The notes: generated from the sequence alone by a model not told the origin. Positions 18,049 through 30,727 are shown, counted from the first letter of the stretch. The stretch is DNA of 64,000 nucleotides from Onishia niordana (GCF_004798965.1 NZ_SDSD01000001.1:124001-188000), one strand, 5' to 3'. Translations and numbers: made by a program.

Positions 18049-20808
18049 ATGAGTAAGTCTCTCTCCTTCTCTACCCGCCCCCAGGGGACGACGCCCTGGC
18101 TCGCCCTTACGGCCATGCTGTTGGTGATGACGGGCTGTGCCAATACCGCCAAGGATCTAGGCACCCACGGCACAGCCTCGCTGTCGGCCGAGCATCAGGA
18201 CTGGTTCGACGGTGGGCGGCCCAAATACCTGGAGTTCCGCCATAAGAATACAATCCGCAAGGCCGACGAGGCGCTCGCAGCTAATAACCCTCGAGAGGCC
18301 ATTCGGCTCCTCGAGAGCTTGACCGCCAAGGGGCTACCTAAAGGGTATTACGAACTGGCCAAGGTCTATGATCATGGCGAGCTAGTGCCCCGTGACCCGG
18401 CCAAGGCGGCACAGCTATATGGCGAGGCCGTGAGCACCCCGTCCTACATCCTCGGCAACGCCTCGCTGAATCTTGCCAAGCTATACCGCGAAGGCGATGG
18501 GGTCGAGCGCAACGACCTGCTGGCGTACTACTTGTTGCAGCAGGCCGTTGAAGAAGAGGTCGGACGAGACGCCCCCGTGATGCTGGCCGAGCTCCTGAGC
18601 AAGGGTGGCGAAGGCGTCAAGGCTGACCCATCGCTCGCGGCGTCTCTGTATCGCAAGGCCGCCGAGCAGGGCCAACCTGAAGCATTACTTGCCCTGGCAC
18701 AGGCTCATCGTCCCGATGGCTGGCTGGCCGCCTCCCCCGAGCAGGCAAGCGATTACGCGCAACGCTACGCCAGAGCACTCAAACGCCAGGCGCGGGACGG
18801 CGACGTGAACGCCATGATCCAGCTGTCCAAACTCTACACGCCCACCGGCTTGCTGAGTGACCAACCACAGCAGCAGCTCCACTGGCTGATGCAGGCCGCC
18901 CAGGCAGGCGACAACAGCGCCCTGCAGCAAGCCGGTAAAGCATTACTGGAACGCGGCGACGTAGAACAAGGGCTATCCATGCTCCAGCGTGCCGCCAACA
19001 ACGGCGATGTCGATGCCATGACTGCGTTGGGCAAAGTGCTGCTCCAGGACCGCCTAGTACCGGCACGTCCCGATAGCGCAACGCGCTGGCTAAATACCGC
19101 CCTCGAACAGGGCTCCACCGATGCGGCCGTGATCTTGGGCCGTGCCTTGGTCGCCGGCGAAGGGGTGCCGGCGAATCCCCAGCGTGGCATCGCACTGCTC
19201 AAGCAGGCCGCAGCCCAAGACGATGGTCTGGCACTGGCGGCACTGGGTGATATCTACCTGAGTGGGGAAGAGGTCCCGACCCAGCCGTATATGGCCGCCG
19301 ACTACCTGAAGCGGGGTAGCCAACTTGGCCACCCCTATGCCAAGCAGCAACTCGGAGAGCTCTACCTCAATGGTCGCGGCGTGACGCCCGACCCTGAACG
19401 CGCCGAAGCGCTGCTCCGCGAAGCCGTTGAGCAGGGACAGACCGGGGCCTTGCGGGTGCTGGGTGAAGGCTATTTGACAGGCGAGGTACTCCCGGCTCGC
19501 CCGCAGCAGGCCAAGACACTGCTGCAACAGGCGGTCGACGCCGGCGACACCACGGCCATGACCAAGCTCGGCGAGGCCTACATGCTGGGCCAGCTGCCAG
19601 CCGACCGGTCCTCTCAGGGGCTGTCATTGCTGGAGCAGGCCGCGCGGGAGGGTGATGCCTACGCCATGGTGGTCATGGGGCGCGCCTACCGCGACGGCGA
19701 GGGCGTGTCGCGTGATCTTGCCAAGTCGACCTACTGGCTCGAGAAGGCACGCGATGCGGGGCACCCCTCGGCGGAAGAAGCCCTCAGCCGCACCCGTCAG
19801 GACCAGGGGTCGGCCGGCAACATCCGTGCCCTGGTCGAGGCCGCCGAAAACGGTCATCCAGGCTCCATGGCTGCTCTCGGCGAGGCCTTTCTCAAGGGCC
19901 AGGGTGTCCAGCAGGACCTGGCGCGTGCCAGTCGCTGGCTCCGCCGGGCCGCCGACCAGGGCCATGCCGGCGCGGCGGCCAGCCTGGGCCGCATGTATCT
20001 CGACGGCAGGGGCGTGACCCGCGACCCGGCCAAGGGCCTGCACTATATCGAGCAGGCGGTCGCCAGGGGCCATGCGGGTGCGCGGGCCGATCTCGGCGAG
20101 CTGCTGTTGAACGGCAAGGTCACCGCCGCCGACCCTGAGCGAGGCATCCGCCTGTTACAACAGGCGGCCCGCGGCGGCCACCAGAGCGCGCAACTGCGGC
20201 TGGGTGAGGCCTACCTGTCAGGCGAGCACGTGGCACAGGATACCCAACGGGGTCTCGAGATGATTCGCACTGTTGCTGAAAGGGGGGATGAGTATGCCGC
20301 CCAGATTCTCGGTAAGGTCTATCTGGAAGGCACCGGCGTCGACGCTGACCCGAACAAGGCGAACCGCTGGCTGACCCAGGCCAGCGAAGCAGGCAACCTG
20401 TCAGCACAGTCGCTGCTCGGCACCGCCCTTCTGCGTGGCGACGGCAGTATGACTCAAGACACGGCTCGAGGGCAGCGCCTGCTGACGCAGGCCGCCGACC
20501 GAGGTCATGCCGGTGCTCAGGCGACCCTGGGTCGTGAGTACCTGCGGGGCGATCACATCGAGATGAACCGTCGCCAGGGGGCCGACTACCTGCTAAAGGC
20601 AGCCCGCCAAGGGCATGAAACGGCACGCCTGGCGTTGGCCAAGGCCTACCTGTCCGCCAACGGGCTGGAGAATGCCAACAACGAACAGGCGCTGGTATGG
20701 CTGGATGGCGTAATGGGCGGAGATTCAGAGATGGCCGCTGAAACCCTGCACGGACTGCTATCCGATGACAGTGCCCTCGAGGCTGTGCAGGAAACTGCTA
20801 GTCGCTAA
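18049..20808 (+). CDS. AlgK-like giant Sel1-repeat lipoprotein
   Basis: A 919-residue lipoprotein. The signal ends in a lipobox-like LVMTGC with Cys30 as the likely lipidated residue. The rest is a long chain of Sel1/TPR-like 36-residue repeats, about twenty, with recurrent forms such as ALGEAYLSG, DPERAEALLREA and GRGVTRDPAKGLHYI. AlgK of Pseudomonas is a shorter lipoprotein (about 450-475 residues) with Sel1/TPR repeats that anchors the alginate porin AlgE at the outer membrane; this protein is twice as long. By position and type it should be the scaffold of the export complex. No porin gene follows, so its outer-membrane partner is elsewhere or of another kind. It is the last gene of the operon. 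Confidence 0.85.
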   Translation: MSKSLSFSTRPQGTTPWLALTAMLLVMTGCANTAKDLGTHGTASLSAEHQDWFDGGRPKYLEFRHKNTIRKADEALAANNPREAIRLLESLTAKGLPKGYYELAKVYDHGELVPRDPAKAAQLYGEAVSTPSYILGNASLNLAKLYREGDGVERNDLLAYYLLQQAVEEEVGRDAPVMLAELLSKGGEGVKADPSLAASLYRKAAEQGQPEALLALAQAHRPDGWLAASPEQASDYAQRYARALKRQARDGDVNAMIQLSKLYTPTGLLSDQPQQQLHWLMQAAQAGDNSALQQAGKALLERGDVEQGLSMLQRAANNGDVDAMTALGKVLLQDRLVPARPDSATRWLNTALEQGSTDAAVILGRALVAGEGVPANPQRGIALLKQAAAQDDGLALAALGDIYLSGEEVPTQPYMAADYLKRGSQLGHPYAKQQLGELYLNGRGVTPDPERAEALLREAVEQGQTGALRVLGEGYLTGEVLPARPQQAKTLLQQAVDAGDTTAMTKLGEAYMLGQLPADRSSQGLSLLEQAAREGDAYAMVVMGRAYRDGEGVSRDLAKSTYWLEKARDAGHPSAEEALSRTRQDQGSAGNIRALVEAAENGHPGSMAALGEAFLKGQGVQQDLARASRWLRRAADQGHAGAAASLGRMYLDGRGVTRDPAKGLHYIEQAVARGHAGARADLGELLLNGKVTAADPERGIRLLQQAARGGHQSAQLRLGEAYLSGEHVAQDTQRGLEMIRTVAERGDEYAAQILGKVYLEGTGVDADPNKANRWLTQASEAGNLSAQSLLGTALLRGDGSMTQDTARGQRLLTQAADRGHAGAQATLGREYLRGDHIEMNRRQGADYLLKAARQGHETARLALAKAYLSANGLENANNEQALVWLDGVMGGDSEMAAETLHGLLSDDSALEAVQETASR

Positions 20809-20870
20809 TCAACCGACGGGGGACAGAGCGCCTCTCTCCCCCATCGCCAAGATAAACACAGAAGATAGAT

Positions 20871-20904
20871 ACACAAAGGCCGGCAAAATTGCCGGCCTTT
20901 GTGT
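20871..20904. terminator. Bidirectional terminator between polysaccharide operon and purA
   Basis: A perfect 16-bp inverted repeat, ACACAAAGGCCGGCAA (20871-20886) and its complement (20889-20904), with a 2-base loop. The GGCCGGC core is flanked by A-rich and T-rich sides, so it can work in both directions; the genes on either side converge. Confidence 0.85.
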
Positions 20905-20932
20905 ATTACTTACTTGTGTCATGCTACCTGTG

Positions 20933-23486
<2,554 letters not shown>

Positions 23487-23620
23487 GTTCTGTCCTGCCA
23501 AGGTTGAATGGCCTAACCGAGCGTCGGCCGGGATAACAAGGCCGCCAAAAGGCCCCGAAATCCATGCCATGGAAATGCATGCCCCGTGAGAACGGAGTCG
23601 CACGATCCGTAGAAACGCCC

Positions 23621-23645
23621 ACAAAAAAACCGGGCAACGCCCGGT
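23621..23645 (-). terminator. Rho-independent terminator after hflC
   Basis: On the minus strand ACCGGGC, a 3-base loop and GCCCGGT (23629-23645) are followed by a run of seven T (complement of 23623-23629). It ends the hfq-hfl transcript before hisZ. Confidence 0.88.
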
Positions 23646-23745
23646 CTCAGGATTCTACCACGTTTGCTGCAGTGATGAACCCTGAGCGGGGCGATCCTAA
23701 CCCCGCTCATTGGTTCACACTAACGCACGCTTCACGCCAGCACGC

Positions 23746-24630
23746 TCACTGCTCACCCTCTGGCGACGGGCTCTTGAGGTAGCGGAAGAAGTCACTCGAC
23801 GGATCGAGCACCATCATGTTGCCACCACCGCTGAAGCTTTGGCGATAGGCATCAAGACTGCGCCAGAAGGAGTAAAACTCCTCATCCTGCTGGTAAGCCT
23901 CGGAGTAGATGGCTGCCGCCTCGGCATCACCCTCACCACGCAGCGTCTCAGAACGCGACTGGGCCTGCGCCAGCAGCACCTGGCGGCGACGGTCGGCATT
24001 GGCACGGATACGCTCGGACTCTTCCTGACCCTGTGCACGCCATTCCCGTGCTTGGCGCTCACGCTCGGAGCGCATGCGCGAGTAAACCGCCGAGGAAACG
24101 TCTTCCGGCAGGTCGATGCGCTTGACGCGGATGTCGCGAATCGCCACACCCAGTTCTTCGCGCATCAGCTTGTCGAGTTCCTGCGTCGGACCGGTCATCA
24201 GATCATCACGGCGCTCGGAGATGATCTCCTGCAGATTGAGGCGACCGAACTCGTTACGCAGGCTCTCGTCGACGCGGGGCTGAATCAGGCGCACGGCCAT
24301 CATCTCGTCGCCGGCGGTCGCCTCGTAGTAACGGGTAGGATTCACTACCTGCCACTTGACGTAGGAGTCGACGATCACCGCTTTCTGTTCACGCGTCAGG
24401 TAACGGCTGGCATCGGTATCCAGTGTCAGCACCCGGGTATCGAAGGTCCGCACCGTCTGAGTGATGGGGATCTTCACGTGCAGACCAGGCTGAATATTCT
24501 CTTCGACGATCTCACCGAAGCGCAGCTTAACGGCACGCTCGGTTTCATCAACGATATACAGGCTGTTGCTGGCCAACCAGGCGACAGCTGCAAGGCCGCC
24601 GACGATCAGCAGGGAGCGATTATTAATCAT
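23746..24630 (-). CDS. hflC: FtsH protease modulator HflC
   Basis: A 294-residue SPFH/prohibitin-domain protein with one N-terminal membrane segment (about 6-24), the VDETERAVKLRFGEI entry to the band-7 domain, and a coiled C-terminal half (SERERQAREWRAQGQEESERI) ending in a WRSLDAYR block. With HflK it forms the large periplasmic cage around FtsH and moderates degradation of membrane proteins. Its ATG overlaps the hflK stop (TAATG), which couples the two. Length is slightly short of E. coli HflC (334). Confidence 0.96.
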   Translation of the reverse strand: MINNRSLLIVGGLAAVAWLASNSLYIVDETERAVKLRFGEIVEENIQPGLHVKIPITQTVRTFDTRVLTLDTDASRYLTREQKAVIVDSYVKWQVVNPTRYYEATAGDEMMAVRLIQPRVDESLRNEFGRLNLQEIISERRDDLMTGPTQELDKLMREELGVAIRDIRVKRIDLPEDVSSAVYSRMRSERERQAREWRAQGQEESERIRANADRRRQVLLAQAQSRSETLRGEGDAEAAAIYSEAYQQDEEFYSFWRSLDAYRQSFSGGGNMMVLDPSSDFFRYLKSPSPEGEQ

Positions 24631-25871
24631 TACCGGCCCTCCCTCTGGATACCGCTGGTGCTATTGCTGGAGCTTGTGCTGCGACTGGACTGCTGGCTCT
24701 GGCCACGCTGGCGCTGAAGCTGCTGAGAGTCGACATTCTGAGCATTGGCATCCTGATTATTCTGACCGTTTGGCCTGGAGGTGCTGCCCGAACGCAGCTT
24801 ATCCAGCGGCAAGTACATCATCGGGCTCGATTCGGCATCAACCAGCACCTTGTCGGTGCGACCCAGCACCTCGCTCATGGTGTCGAGGTAGAGGCGTTCA
24901 CGCATCACACTCGGAGCACCCTCGTACTGAGTCAGCAACGAATTGAAACGGTTGGCCTTACCCTGCGCCTCGGCGACCACCGACTCGCGATACCCTTGCC
25001 CCTGTTCGATCAGACGCTGAGCCTGACCCTGAGCTTCGGGGATGATCGCGTTGGCATAGGCCATGGCCTGGTTGATCGTACGCTGGCGATCCTCGCGAGC
25101 ACGGATGACGTCATCGAAGGCGTCCTGCACGGCATCCGGTGGCGCGGTCGACTCGATGTTGATGGTCTGCAGCAAAAGCCCCGTACCATAGCTGTCCAGA
25201 TAGGACTGCAGGCGGCTGCTGACTGCACTACCGAGAATCTCACGTCCGGAGGTCAGGATATCGATCATCTCGGTGCCGCCGACCACGTGGCGAAGCGCAG
25301 AGTCCAAAGCATTCTCGAGGCTCACCTCGGGATTGCGCACATTGAGCACGAAATCACGGGGATCGGAGACCTGATACTGAGCCGAAATCTCGACGGAAAC
25401 GATGTTCTCATCTTCCGTGAGCATCGTCTGGGTCTGGGTCAGCGAACGGACACGGGTCACGTTGACCATGCGCACGTCATCCACCAACGGCGGATTCCAT
25501 TGCAGGCCAGGCGTCACGATTTCCTGGAATTTGCCGAAACGCAGCACGACACCGCGTTCTGACTGATCGACCAGATAGAACCCTGAGGCGGCCCATACGG
25601 CCAAGGCGATCACGATCAGCAAGCCCGGTAGCGCGAAGGTATTACGGCGACCACCTCCCGATTTACCGCCACCGCCGCCGCCACTGCGCTTACCACGGCC
25701 ACCGAGGAGGCTGTTGATCTTGTCCTGGAATTTCTTAAGGGCTTCATCGAGGTCGGGCGGGCCCTGATTGTCGCCCCCGCCCCCATTGTTACCGCCGCCA
25801 CTACCACCGCGTCGGCCGCCCCCGCTCCAGGGGTCATGCTGCTTGCCTCCACCAGGCTCATTCCAAGCCAT
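24630..25871 (-). CDS. hflK: FtsH protease modulator HflK
   Basis: A 413-residue SPFH protein starting MAWNEPGGGKQHDPWSGG. It has the usual glycine-rich, low-complexity N-terminal region (about 5-75), a membrane segment (about 80-100), the VDQSERGVVLRFGKF band-7 entry and a C-terminal tail rich in Gln, Arg and Ser, again typical of HflK. It pairs with HflC in the FtsH-HflKC complex at the inner membrane. The start was chosen at the conserved MAWNEPG rather than at an upstream in-frame codon. It lies about 160 bases after hflX. Confidence 0.96.
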   Translation of the reverse strand: MAWNEPGGGKQHDPWSGGGRRGGSGGGNNGGGGDNQGPPDLDEALKKFQDKINSLLGGRGKRSGGGGGGKSGGGRRNTFALPGLLIVIALAVWAASGFYLVDQSERGVVLRFGKFQEIVTPGLQWNPPLVDDVRMVNVTRVRSLTQTQTMLTEDENIVSVEISAQYQVSDPRDFVLNVRNPEVSLENALDSALRHVVGGTEMIDILTSGREILGSAVSSRLQSYLDSYGTGLLLQTINIESTAPPDAVQDAFDDVIRAREDRQRTINQAMAYANAIIPEAQGQAQRLIEQGQGYRESVVAEAQGKANRFNSLLTQYEGAPSVMRERLYLDTMSEVLGRTDKVLVDAESSPMMYLPLDKLRSGSTSRPNGQNNQDANAQNVDSQQLQRQRGQSQQSSRSTSSSNSTSGIQREGR

Positions 25872-26032
25872 ACGTATTCTCCACTCTGCGTTGACTGCGT
25901 CGTGGGTCGAGAGTGTCGCGTCCCGACCCATCATGCGATGCGAACGATCGTCATGCCCTATTCTGTGCCCCGGCCATCCTGCCGGTAGCGTTAAGCGTCA
26001 TCTTGCCCTTAATCAAGGGCATCAGAAAACCC

Positions 26033-27349
26033 TTAAGGTTCCCATACCGGCTTTTCCTGTTCTTCAGGAGGCAGATAGGTATCGGCTTTTTCACCGAGTC
26101 GCGCCATCAGCTGCATGAACTCACGCCTGGGGAGACGGATATCAAGCAGTGTGCGGCCTTGCTCATCGAAACGCTCTTCGCGCACGGCCCCCAGCTCATG
26201 CAGGCCGGCACGCAGTTTGCCCTGCTCAGGCGCCAGCGCAATGGAGGTATCCAGCACATCTTCAGCAAGGCATTCCGAGAGTGCCTGCTGCAAAAGGTCA
26301 AGCCCCAGCCCTTGCTGGGCCGACACCCACACCGACTGGGGACGTCCATCTCCATCACGTTCGATGCGGGGCGCACTGCCGAACAGATCGATCTTGTTCA
26401 TCACCTTAAGACACGGCACCTCGTCGGCACCGATCTCTTCGAGCACCTCATCGACCTGCGCGACGTTGAGCTCGCGATCCGGGTCAGCGGCATCGATCAC
26501 GTGCACCAGCAGGCTGGCCTCGGCGGCCTCCTGCAGCGTGGCGCGAAAGGCCTCGACCAGCTTGTGCGGCAGGTGGCGGATGAAGCCCACGGTATCGGCC
26601 AGCACCACCGGTCCCACGTCCTCGATTTCGAGACGGCGCAGGGTTGGATCAAGCGTCGCGAACAGCTGGTCGGCAGCGAAGACGCTAGCCTCAGTCACGC
26701 TATTGAACAGCGTCGACTTGCCCGCGTTGGTATAGCCCACCAGCGAAACGCTGGGAATCTCTGCCCGTGCTCTTGCTCGGCGATTTTGCTCGCGCTGAGA
26801 GCGCACCTTATCGAGACGCTTGTGAATCGACTTGATCCGACCTCGCAACAGGCGACGGTCGGTCTCGAGCTGGGTCTCGCCCGGGCCGCGCAGGCCGATG
26901 CCACCCTTCTGACGCTCGAGGTGGGTCCAGCCGCGTACCAGACGTGTGGACATGTACTCGAGCTGGGCCAATTCGACCTGCAGCTTACCCTCATGGGTGC
27001 GAGCGCGCTGGGCGAAGATATCGAGAATGAGCCCGGTACGGTCGAGCACCCGACACTTCAACGCCTGCTCGACATTGCGCTGCTGAGACGGGCTCAGGGC
27101 GTGGTTGAAGATCACAAGCTCGGCATGATGTATCTCGCGAAGCTCCTTGAGCTCCTCGAGTTTGCCACTGCCGATAAAGGTACGAGAATCGGGGCGGCTC
27201 CGGCTGCCCTGCATCAGGGTAGCCGGCTCGGCACCAGCAGAACGTACTAACTCGAGGAATTCCCCCGAGTCTTCGCGCTCCTTCTCATCCTGAAAGTCGA
27301 CATGGACGAGGATCGCCGTTTCTCCGGCGTCGGGACGTTCAAAAAACAA
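26033..27349 (-). CDS. hflX: Ribosome-associated GTPase HflX
   Basis: A 438-residue GTPase with the HflX N-terminal domain (GSGKLEEL, NHALSPSQQRNVEQ, LDRTGLILDIFAQRA), the glycine-rich linker ERQKGGIGLRGPGETQLETDRR, and a G domain with GYTNAGKS (Walker A), DTVGFIRHLP and NKID. HflX splits stalled 70S ribosomes and rescues translation in stress. The best start is a TTG (codon at 27347-27349) giving MFFERPDAGETAILVHV, which aligns with the E. coli N terminus; no ATG fits. It follows hfq by 14 bases. Confidence 0.96.
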   Translation of the reverse strand: MFFERPDAGETAILVHVDFQDEKEREDSGEFLELVRSAGAEPATLMQGSRSRPDSRTFIGSGKLEELKELREIHHAELVIFNHALSPSQQRNVEQALKCRVLDRTGLILDIFAQRARTHEGKLQVELAQLEYMSTRLVRGWTHLERQKGGIGLRGPGETQLETDRRLLRGRIKSIHKRLDKVRSQREQNRRARARAEIPSVSLVGYTNAGKSTLFNSVTEASVFAADQLFATLDPTLRRLEIEDVGPVVLADTVGFIRHLPHKLVEAFRATLQEAAEASLLVHVIDAADPDRELNVAQVDEVLEEIGADEVPCLKVMNKIDLFGSAPRIERDGDGRPQSVWVSAQQGLGLDLLQQALSECLAEDVLDTSIALAPEQGKLRAGLHELGAVREERFDEQGRTLLDIRLPRREFMQLMARLGEKADTYLPPEEQEKPVWEP

Positions 27350-27363
27350 TCAGTACCTCGTAA

Positions 27364-27609
27364 TCAGCTTTCCTCGGCCGCCGCAGGATCCTGGGCGGGC
27401 AGGCGCACGTTACGCGACGGCACGACCGTCGAGATAGCATGCTTGTATACCATCTGGCTGACAGTATTACGCAGCAGGATCACAAACTGATCGAAGGACT
27501 CGATCTGACCTTGCAGCTTGATACCGTTGACCAAGAAGATCGATACCGGAATGCGCTCCTTGCGCAGGATGTTCAGGTAAGGGTCTTGGAGGGACTGCCC
27601 CTTGGACAT
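27364..27609 (-). CDS. hfq: RNA chaperone Hfq
   Basis: An 81-residue Hfq. It begins [24 protein letters not shown], a perfect match to the Sm1 region, and carries the Sm2 motif [12 protein letters not shown]. The hexamer binds small RNAs and A-rich or U-rich mRNA sites and aids their pairing. The C-terminal tail is short (about 15 residues, ending DPAAAEES), as in Pseudomonas-type Hfq. It lies between miaA and hflX in the classic order, and the start is preceded by GGGAGAG. Confidence 0.98.
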   Translation of the reverse strand: MSKGQSLQDPYLNILRKERIPVSIFLVNGIKLQGQIESFDQFVILLRNTVSQMVYKHAISTVVPSRNVRLPAQDPAAAEES

Positions 27610-27733
27610 TTTGCTCTCCCTAATCTGTCTCTTTGATGTCGTTTTTATCGGCCTCGGCGCGGCATAGGCCACTCCTCGGCACGGATAGTGTGCGGCTCGA
27701 AAAGAACGAGCCAATCCAACCGTCTATCTTACG

Positions 27734-28699
27734 CTATGTCCCGCAGCGGCGCACGAGATTCAAGGCCTCCTCGAACGGTTCAGCAGCTTGGCTATCGATC
27801 CAATGCAGATCGGGCCAGCGGCGCAGCCACGTCAGTTGACGCTTGGCCAGCTGACGGGTCGCTATCACCCCGCGCTCGCGAAGTTCGTCCCGGCCATAGT
27901 GGCCATCGAGGTGCTCCCATGCCTGACGATAGCCGACACTCTTCATCGAGGGCAGCCCCGGATGCAGATCCGGCCGCTCGCGCAGGGCAGCGACCTCAGC
28001 GAGGAAATCGCCGGCCAGCATGGCATCGAAGCGCTCGGCGATGCGCGCGTGCAGCAAGCCACGATCAGTGGGGGACACGGCCATGGACAGCGTACGATAG
28101 GGAAAGGTTTCACGCTGCTGCTCACGCCAGAGCTCACTCATCGCCCGTCCACTGATACGCTGCACCTCAAGTGCTCGCATCAGTCGTTGGGGGTCGTTGG
28201 CATGAATGCGCGCCGCCGACTCGGGATCGACGTCGGCAAGCGCCTCATGCACCGCGCCAAGCCCGCCCTCGGCGGCCAATGCCTCGATATCGGCGCGCAC
28301 CACCGGGTCACTGCTCGGCAGGTTGGCGACTCCCTCGATGAGGTGCTTGAAATACATCATGGTGCCGCCCACCAGCAACGGGACCCCGCCGGCCTCGCTG
28401 ATGCTCGCCATTTCTCGCAGCGCGTCCTGGCGAAAATCCTCCGCCGAGTAAGGGTCGGCAGGATCACGAATATCGATCAGTCGATGCGGGGCTCTGGCAA
28501 GCTCCTGGGAACTGGGCTTGGCGGTCCCGATATCCATGCCACGATAGACCATCGCTGAATCGACGCTGATCAGCTCACAACCGAGACGCTCATGCAGCGC
28601 CATCGCCAGGTCGGTCTTGCCCGCCGCCGTCGGCCCCATCAGCAGAATCGCCAGCGGGCGATCATCAGCCTCGCCGGCCGTTGTCATTGCGCTCATCAT
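27734..28699 (-). CDS. miaA: tRNA dimethylallyltransferase MiaA
   Basis: A 321-residue MiaA with P-loop [11 protein letters not shown] (about 22-32), the [16 protein letters not shown] substrate block and [12 protein letters not shown]. It transfers dimethylallyl to A37 of tRNAs that read UNN codons, the first step to ms2i6A. Three in-frame ATG codons stand near the start (28699, 28696, 28687); the first two overlap the mutL stop and fit coupled translation. Nothing odd. Confidence 0.96.
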   Translation of the reverse strand: MMSAMTTAGEADDRPLAILLMGPTAAGKTDLAMALHERLGCELISVDSAMVYRGMDIGTAKPSSQELARAPHRLIDIRDPADPYSAEDFRQDALREMASISEAGGVPLLVGGTMMYFKHLIEGVANLPSSDPVVRADIEALAAEGGLGAVHEALADVDPESAARIHANDPQRLMRALEVQRISGRAMSELWREQQRETFPYRTLSMAVSPTDRGLLHARIAERFDAMLAGDFLAEVAALRERPDLHPGLPSMKSVGYRQAWEHLDGHYGRDELRERGVIATRQLAKRQLTWLRRWPDLHWIDSQAAEPFEEALNLVRRCGT

Positions 28700-30666
28700 T
28701 GCCCCCGCAGGAAACGCTTGTCGAGCTCATGCATCGACATCTCGAACCAGGTCGGGCGGCCATGATTGCATTGTCCGCTGCGCTCGGTGCGCTCCATGTC
28801 ACGCAACAGGGCATTCATCTCGGCGATCGACAGCCGCCGATTGGCACGCACGCTACCGTGGCAGGCCATGGTCGAGAGCAACTCATTGATATGAGCCTCG
28901 AGACGATCCGAACGGCCATAGCGCTCGAGATCACCGAGCATGTCACGAATTAACGGTTCGACATCGGCATCGGCAAGCAGGGTCGGCACCTGGCGTACCA
29001 GCAGCGTTTCCGGGCCAGCCACGTCGAGCTCGACGCCCAGACGGGTAAAGGCGTCGCGCTCTGACTCGGCGGTGGCTACCTCGCCGGGACTCGCTGCCAG
29101 AGATACCGGCACCAACAGCGGCTGAGCCTCCAGCGCGTCGCCGTGCACCTGGGTTTTCATGCGTTCGTAGGTGATTCGCTCGTGGGCGGCATGCATATCA
29201 ACCACCACCATGCCGCGCTCGGTCTGGGCGAGAATATACACGCCATGTAATTGAGCAACGGCATAGCCCATGGGCGGTGCCTGAGTGGCATCATCTTCGG
29301 GCATCGGCGTTGCGGGCGCGCGGGCGGCTTTCGCTTCTTCGCGCTCGGCCAGTGCCGTACCGGCGGCCACGCCGCCGGGCGGCGTCACCTGGGGCGTCAG
29401 CAGGGTTTCTTCATGATCGGGGTGCAGGGCATGGTACCCCGCCATGAACTCGCGAACCTTATTGGCACCGGGATGGCGCTCGTCGCTTGACGGGCGCAGC
29501 GCCATCGGCTGCTGCTGCCAGCGCCCCGACTCGCCAGCATGATCAGATGAAGGACCAGCCGAACCAGGTGACACCACACCGTTGTGATCGACGCCCTGCT
29601 CGCCAGATGCACCCCCCGCTTCGCTCTCTTGACCAGGAGCATCGCTATTGGGCCGCACCTCGCCCAACGCCCGGTGCAGGCTCGAGAAGAGGAAGTCATG
29701 CACCAGGCGCCCATCGCGGAAGCGCACCTCGTGCTTGGTGGGATGCACGTTGACATCGACCACCGAGGGGTCGAGTTCCAAATAGAGCACGAACACCGGG
29801 TGGCGACCGTGGAAAAGCACGTCACGATAGGCCTGACGTACCGCGTGGGCCACCAGGCGGTCGCGCACCACGCGGCCATTGACGAAAAAATACTGTTGAT
29901 CGGCCTGAGCACGGGAATGCGTCGGCAGCCCTACCCAACCCCACAGCCGGAGCCCGCTGGCTTCAATATCCAGGTGCAGGGCGTTGTCCAGAAACGTGCT
30001 GCCGAGCAACGCGCCAATGCGACGCTCACGCGAGGCGCCATCATCACCCGGGCGCAGCTGGTGCAAGGTCTTCTGGTTATGGCGCAGGGTCCAGCCAATG
30101 TCGAAGCGCGACAGCGCCAGACGCCGGAAGGCTTCCTCGACGTGACCGAACTCGGTCTTCTCGGTGCGCAGGAACTTGCGCCGTGCCGGGGTATTGAAGA
30201 ACAGGTCGCGCACGATCACCGAGGTCCCTCTGGGATGCGGCGCAGGCGTGACACGGGGTTCCATGCGGCGCCCCTCGGCCACCACTCGCCAGCCCTCACG
30301 GGGGTCGTCGGTGACGTTCGAGGTCAGCTCAAGCCGCGAGACCGCACTGACAGAGGCCAGTGCCTCGCCCCGAAAGCCAAGGCTTGCCACCCCCTCGAGG
30401 TCATCGAGAGAGGTAATCTTGCTGGTCGCGTGGCGCGCCAGCGCCAGCGGCAGGTCGTCCTCGTTAATGCCCGACCCATCGTCCCGCACCTTGATCAGCC
30501 GGGCACCCCCGGCCTCGAGTTCAAGCTCGATGCGCTGGCTGCCCGCGTCGATGGCGTTCTCGACCAGCTCCTTGATCACCGAGGCGGGGCGCTCGACTAC
30601 CTCACCGGCGGAGATTTGGTTGGCCAGGCGCGGATCGAGCACCTGGATGGCATGCCTATCTGTCAT
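28696..30666 (-). CDS. mutL: DNA mismatch repair protein MutL
   Basis: A 656-residue MutL. The GHL ATPase domain holds [11 protein letters not shown] (motif I), [22 protein letters not shown] (motif II) and [15 protein letters not shown] (motif III). A proline/serine/alanine-rich linker (about 340-450) leads to the C-terminal dimerisation domain with [17 protein letters not shown] and [11 protein letters not shown]. It lacks the DQHAx2Ex4E endonuclease motif, as expected for an organism with MutH-type or methyl-directed repair. The start [18 protein letters not shown] is the conserved one. It lies between amiB and miaA. Confidence 0.97.
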   Translation of the reverse strand: MTDRHAIQVLDPRLANQISAGEVVERPASVIKELVENAIDAGSQRIELELEAGGARLIKVRDDGSGINEDDLPLALARHATSKITSLDDLEGVASLGFRGEALASVSAVSRLELTSNVTDDPREGWRVVAEGRRMEPRVTPAPHPRGTSVIVRDLFFNTPARRKFLRTEKTEFGHVEEAFRRLALSRFDIGWTLRHNQKTLHQLRPGDDGASRERRIGALLGSTFLDNALHLDIEASGLRLWGWVGLPTHSRAQADQQYFFVNGRVVRDRLVAHAVRQAYRDVLFHGRHPVFVLYLELDPSVVDVNVHPTKHEVRFRDGRLVHDFLFSSLHRALGEVRPNSDAPGQESEAGGASGEQGVDHNGVVSPGSAGPSSDHAGESGRWQQQPMALRPSSDERHPGANKVREFMAGYHALHPDHEETLLTPQVTPPGGVAAGTALAEREEAKAARAPATPMPEDDATQAPPMGYAVAQLHGVYILAQTERGMVVVDMHAAHERITYERMKTQVHGDALEAQPLLVPVSLAASPGEVATAESERDAFTRLGVELDVAGPETLLVRQVPTLLADADVEPLIRDMLGDLERYGRSDRLEAHINELLSTMACHGSVRANRRLSIAEMNALLRDMERTERSGQCNHGRPTWFEMSMHELDKRFLRGQ

Positions 30667-30705
30667 AGCATCTCTGATCTGTCTGAAACGGGGGTGAGGC
30701 ACCAG

Positions 30706-30727
30706 ACACCGGCCCTCGGGCCGGTGT
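30706..30727. other. GC-rich hairpin between amiB and mutL
   Basis: A 9-bp stem ACACCGGCC/GGCCGGTGT with a CTCG tetraloop, in the 120-base gap between two genes transcribed on the minus strand. There is no T-run on either side, so it is not a standard terminator; it may attenuate or protect the mRNA. Confidence 0.5.

Noticed and set aside
26005..26020. Terminator between hflX and hflK (GCCCTT/AAGGGC)
   Set aside because: A six-base stem with no T-run on the minus strand; too weak, and hflX-hflK are usually co-transcribed.
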